The notes under the pieces: generated by a model | What the model was told of the DNA's origin: nothing | Databases searched by the model: none | The model's input: only the letters and a program-made list of their open reading frames with translations | Position numbers and translations under genes: made by a program | Assembly (NCBI RefSeq): GCF_002157465.1 | Contig: NZ_NHOC01000007.1 | Span: 124,001 to 188,000, forward strand | DNA: 64,000 nt | Reading direction: 5' to 3' | From: Butyricicoccus porcorum | Lineage (GTDB): Bacteria > Bacillota > Clostridia > Oscillospirales > Butyricicoccaceae | In this document: in pieces, positions 62,340 to 64,000 of the stretch | Layout: each line of letters begins with the position of its first letter | Numbering within the stretch: position 1 is the stretch's first letter

Positions 62340-63178
62340 GAACCATCGAAGCAAAAGAAATCACCGCGCTCGTTCGCGAGCTGTGCATGAAGGCCAACTA
62401 TGTCCTGCCGGAGGACATCCGCCAGTCGTATCTGGACGGACAGGAAGCGGAGCAGTCCCCGCTCGGCAAGACCATCTTCGGCAAGATGATCGAGAATTGT
62501 GACATCGCCTGTAAAAATCAGGTTCCGATCTGCCAGGATTGCGGCATGGCGGTTGTCTTTGTCGAGGTCGGACAGGACGTCCACATTACCGGCGGTCTGC
62601 TGGAGGACGCTGTGGACGAAGGCGTGCGTCAGGGCTATATTGATGGTTATCTTCGTCTGTCTGTCGTGCGTGATCCGCTTGACCGCGTCAATACCAATGA
62701 CAACACCCCGGCAATCCTGTACACCCGTATTGTCGAGGGAGATCAGATTCATATCACCATTGCACCAAAGGGCTTCGGCAGCGAGAACATGAGCGCTATG
62801 AAGATGTTCACTCCGGCAGCAACGCGCGAAGATATTATTGACTTTATCGTTGAGTCCTGTGATCGCGCCGGTTCCAACCCGTGCCCGCCGATTGTCATCG
62901 GTGTCGGACTTGGCGGCACTTCGGACAAGGCTGCCTATCTCGCAAAGCGTGCACTGATGCGCCCCGCCGGACAGTTCAATGAGAACCCATTCTATGCGGA
63001 GATGGAGAAGGAAATCATCGAGCGTGTCAATGCGCTCGGCATTGGACCGCAGGGACTGGGCGGAACTGTTACCGCGCTGATGGCGGCCATTGAGCCGTTC
63101 CCGACGCATATTGCCGGTTTGCCGTGCGTTGTCAACATCGGTTGTCATGTCACGCGCCACGCGGATGGAACGATTTGA
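62336..63178 (+). CDS. fumA: class I fumarate hydratase alpha subunit
   Basis: 280 residues, the N-terminal half of the two-subunit 4Fe-4S fumarase (or L-tartrate dehydratase alpha). Cluster cysteines are in ICQDCGMAVVFVEVG near residues 64-78, DRAGSNPCPPIVIGVGLGG near 177-195, and VNIGCHVTRHADG near 265-277. The expected beta-subunit gene does not follow; a terminator and hpf come next. The product should be inactive alone, so the partner is probably encoded elsewhere. Coupled by overlap to the amidohydrolase gene. Confidence 0.93.
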   Translation: MRTIEAKEITALVRELCMKANYVLPEDIRQSYLDGQEAEQSPLGKTIFGKMIENCDIACKNQVPICQDCGMAVVFVEVGQDVHITGGLLEDAVDEGVRQGYIDGYLRLSVVRDPLDRVNTNDNTPAILYTRIVEGDQIHITIAPKGFGSENMSAMKMFTPAATREDIIDFIVESCDRAGSNPCPPIVIGVGLGGTSDKAAYLAKRALMRPAGQFNENPFYAEMEKEIIERVNALGIGPQGLGGTVTALMAAIEPFPTHIAGLPCVVNIGCHVTRHADGTI

Positions 63179-63230
63179 TATTTGAAGAAATTTCACGAAA
63201 ACAAGAGATAATCGAAGATGTTTTTTATAC

Positions 63231-63280
63231 AACCTGTCCCAGGGTCGAATTTGCCTGAATTTGCCATGGGACAGGTTTTC
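63231..63280 (+). terminator. intrinsic terminator after fumA
   Basis: AACCTGTCCCA pairs with TGGGACAGGTT around a 25-nt loop and is followed by TTTTC. Confidence 0.8.
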
Positions 63281-63334
63281 TAATATGTGGTATACTTAAA
63301 GTAACAAAAGGAAGCGTAAGTTTTTTCGTGATTT

Positions 63335-63404
63335 ATACGATACATCTGCCGGCGGTTGCCGGGACGCATTTCCGCACAATTGAATATCGGAAACTGGGTC
63401 GTAT
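63335..63404 (+). promoter_or_regulatory. structured 5' leader of hpf (three-way junction)
   Basis: Outer stem ATACGA (63335-63340)/TCGTAT (63399-63404) encloses CCGGC/GCCGG (63349-63362, GGTT loop) and TTTCCG/CGGAAA (63369-63393). It lies just upstream of the AAGGAG of hpf, in place to affect translation. No known class recognised with certainty. Confidence 0.5.
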
Positions 63405-63425
63405 TGACCATAAGGAGCTGATGTT

Positions 63426-63959
63426 ATGAAGATCACCATCGTTGAAAGAAAAATGCAGATTAGCGACGAGCTTCGCGCTTACGCCATCAAGAAAGTAACC
63501 AAGCTGGATCGCTACTTCCACAAAGATACTTCTGCAACAATTACTTTCAGTGAGTTGAAGGGCAGACAGACGGCGGAAGTAACCGTCAGACACAGCGGAA
63601 TGGTTTTCCGTGCAGAGGAAACCACGACCGATATGTTTGCTTCTGTGGATGGTATGATCCGTAGCATCGAGAAGCAGATCCGCAGAAATAAGACTCGTCT
63701 GGAAAAGAAACTGCGTGAAGGCGCATTCGACAAGGCTGCCGCAAACGATGCGAGCATGGCAGACTATGTTGAGGATACCTATGATGTCATCCGCCGCAAG
63801 CGCTTCGATGTCACCCCAATGACGGTTGAGGAAGCAATTCTTCAGATGAATCTGCTGGGACACCAGTTCTTCTTCTTCAAGAATGCGGAATCTGACGACA
63901 CACCTGCCGTAATCTACAAGAGAGCGGCTGGCGGCTACGGTCTCATTGAAAGCAATTGA
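63426..63959 (+). CDS. hpf: ribosome hibernation promoting factor, long form
   Basis: 177 residues. The N-terminal RaiA/YfiA domain (about 1-100) has ISDELRAYAIKKVTKLDRYF near residues 10-29 and FRAEETTTDMFASVDGMI near 60-77. The C-terminal dimerisation domain (about 120-177) has VIRRKRFDVTPMTVEEAILQ and ends VIYKRAAGGYGLIES. The long form drives 100S ribosome dimers in stationary phase. SD AAGGAG. The gene has a folded leader upstream and is complete before the window ends. Confidence 0.95.
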   Translation: MKITIVERKMQISDELRAYAIKKVTKLDRYFHKDTSATITFSELKGRQTAEVTVRHSGMVFRAEETTTDMFASVDGMIRSIEKQIRRNKTRLEKKLREGAFDKAAANDASMADYVEDTYDVIRRKRFDVTPMTVEEAILQMNLLGHQFFFFKNAESDDTPAVIYKRAAGGYGLIESN

Positions 63960-64000
63960 CAGTTTATCGATATACGTGAGAAATAAAATCTGGGTATAGA

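Overview
The window comes from a spore-forming Clostridia chromosome of medium GC. The evidence is a yabP-yabQ-divIC-yabR block, an SLH surface protein, class I fumarase, ECF transporters, BspA-type LRR proteins and clean Gram-positive ribosome binding sites. An Oscillospirales gut commensal is a reasonable guess, but the sequence alone cannot prove it. I saw no rRNA, tRNA or CRISPR array.

Layout. 1-8.1 kb: glucuronate/hexuronate catabolism on the plus strand (GPH symporter end, HAD phosphatase, uxuA, uxaC, uxuB, eda, kdgK). 8.1-17.5 kb: housekeeping and metabolic genes (FliB-like methylase, ilvC with a LysR gene, a flavoprotein, ppk1, an orphan CbiET-like methyltransferase, two small proteins). 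17.6-19.9 kb: an IS5-type element that has removed all but the first 58 nt of a second eda copy, which was divergent from an IclR regulator. Two copies of a 17-bp site in opposite orientation mark the shared control region. 19.9-27.2 kb: GH3 glycosidase, flavin reductase, DUF1858 protein, and an LRR/VWA/MoxR-ATPase trio. 27.2-36.9 kb: a nickel regulon, consisting of a TetR gene, an ECF nickel/cobalt transporter (cbiM-cbiQ-cbiO), a divergent His-rich CsoR/InrS-like sensor, and a complete urease operon (ureABC, ureI, ureEFGD) behind a strong promoter and two consecutive terminator-like hairpins.

38-47 kb: an MFS gene, a Dus enzyme, then a DtxR-family regulator. It is followed by a seven-gene extracellular flavin redox operon: SLH surface protein, NusG-II protein, Gx-transporter-like membrane protein, ApbE flavin transferase, two FMN-binding proteins and a NapH-like Fe-S membrane protein. 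Palindromes TTAG-N6-CTAA lie by the regulator promoter and just before the operon, which suggests metal-controlled electron export. This is the most system-like locus of the window.

47-58.7 kb is more accessory: LacI regulator, hairpins and an IS1182-type transposase remnant, MarR plus MATE pump, a metallophosphoesterase-rubrerythrin fusion, rsmJ, a damaged two-component system, and a VTC / DUF4956 / CotH cluster whose DUF4956 gene has a one-base frameshift. 59-64 kb returns to core genes: S4 protein, yabP, yabQ, divIC, yabR, a candidate minus-strand small RNA, amidohydrolase, fumarase alpha subunit without its beta partner, and hpf behind a structured leader.
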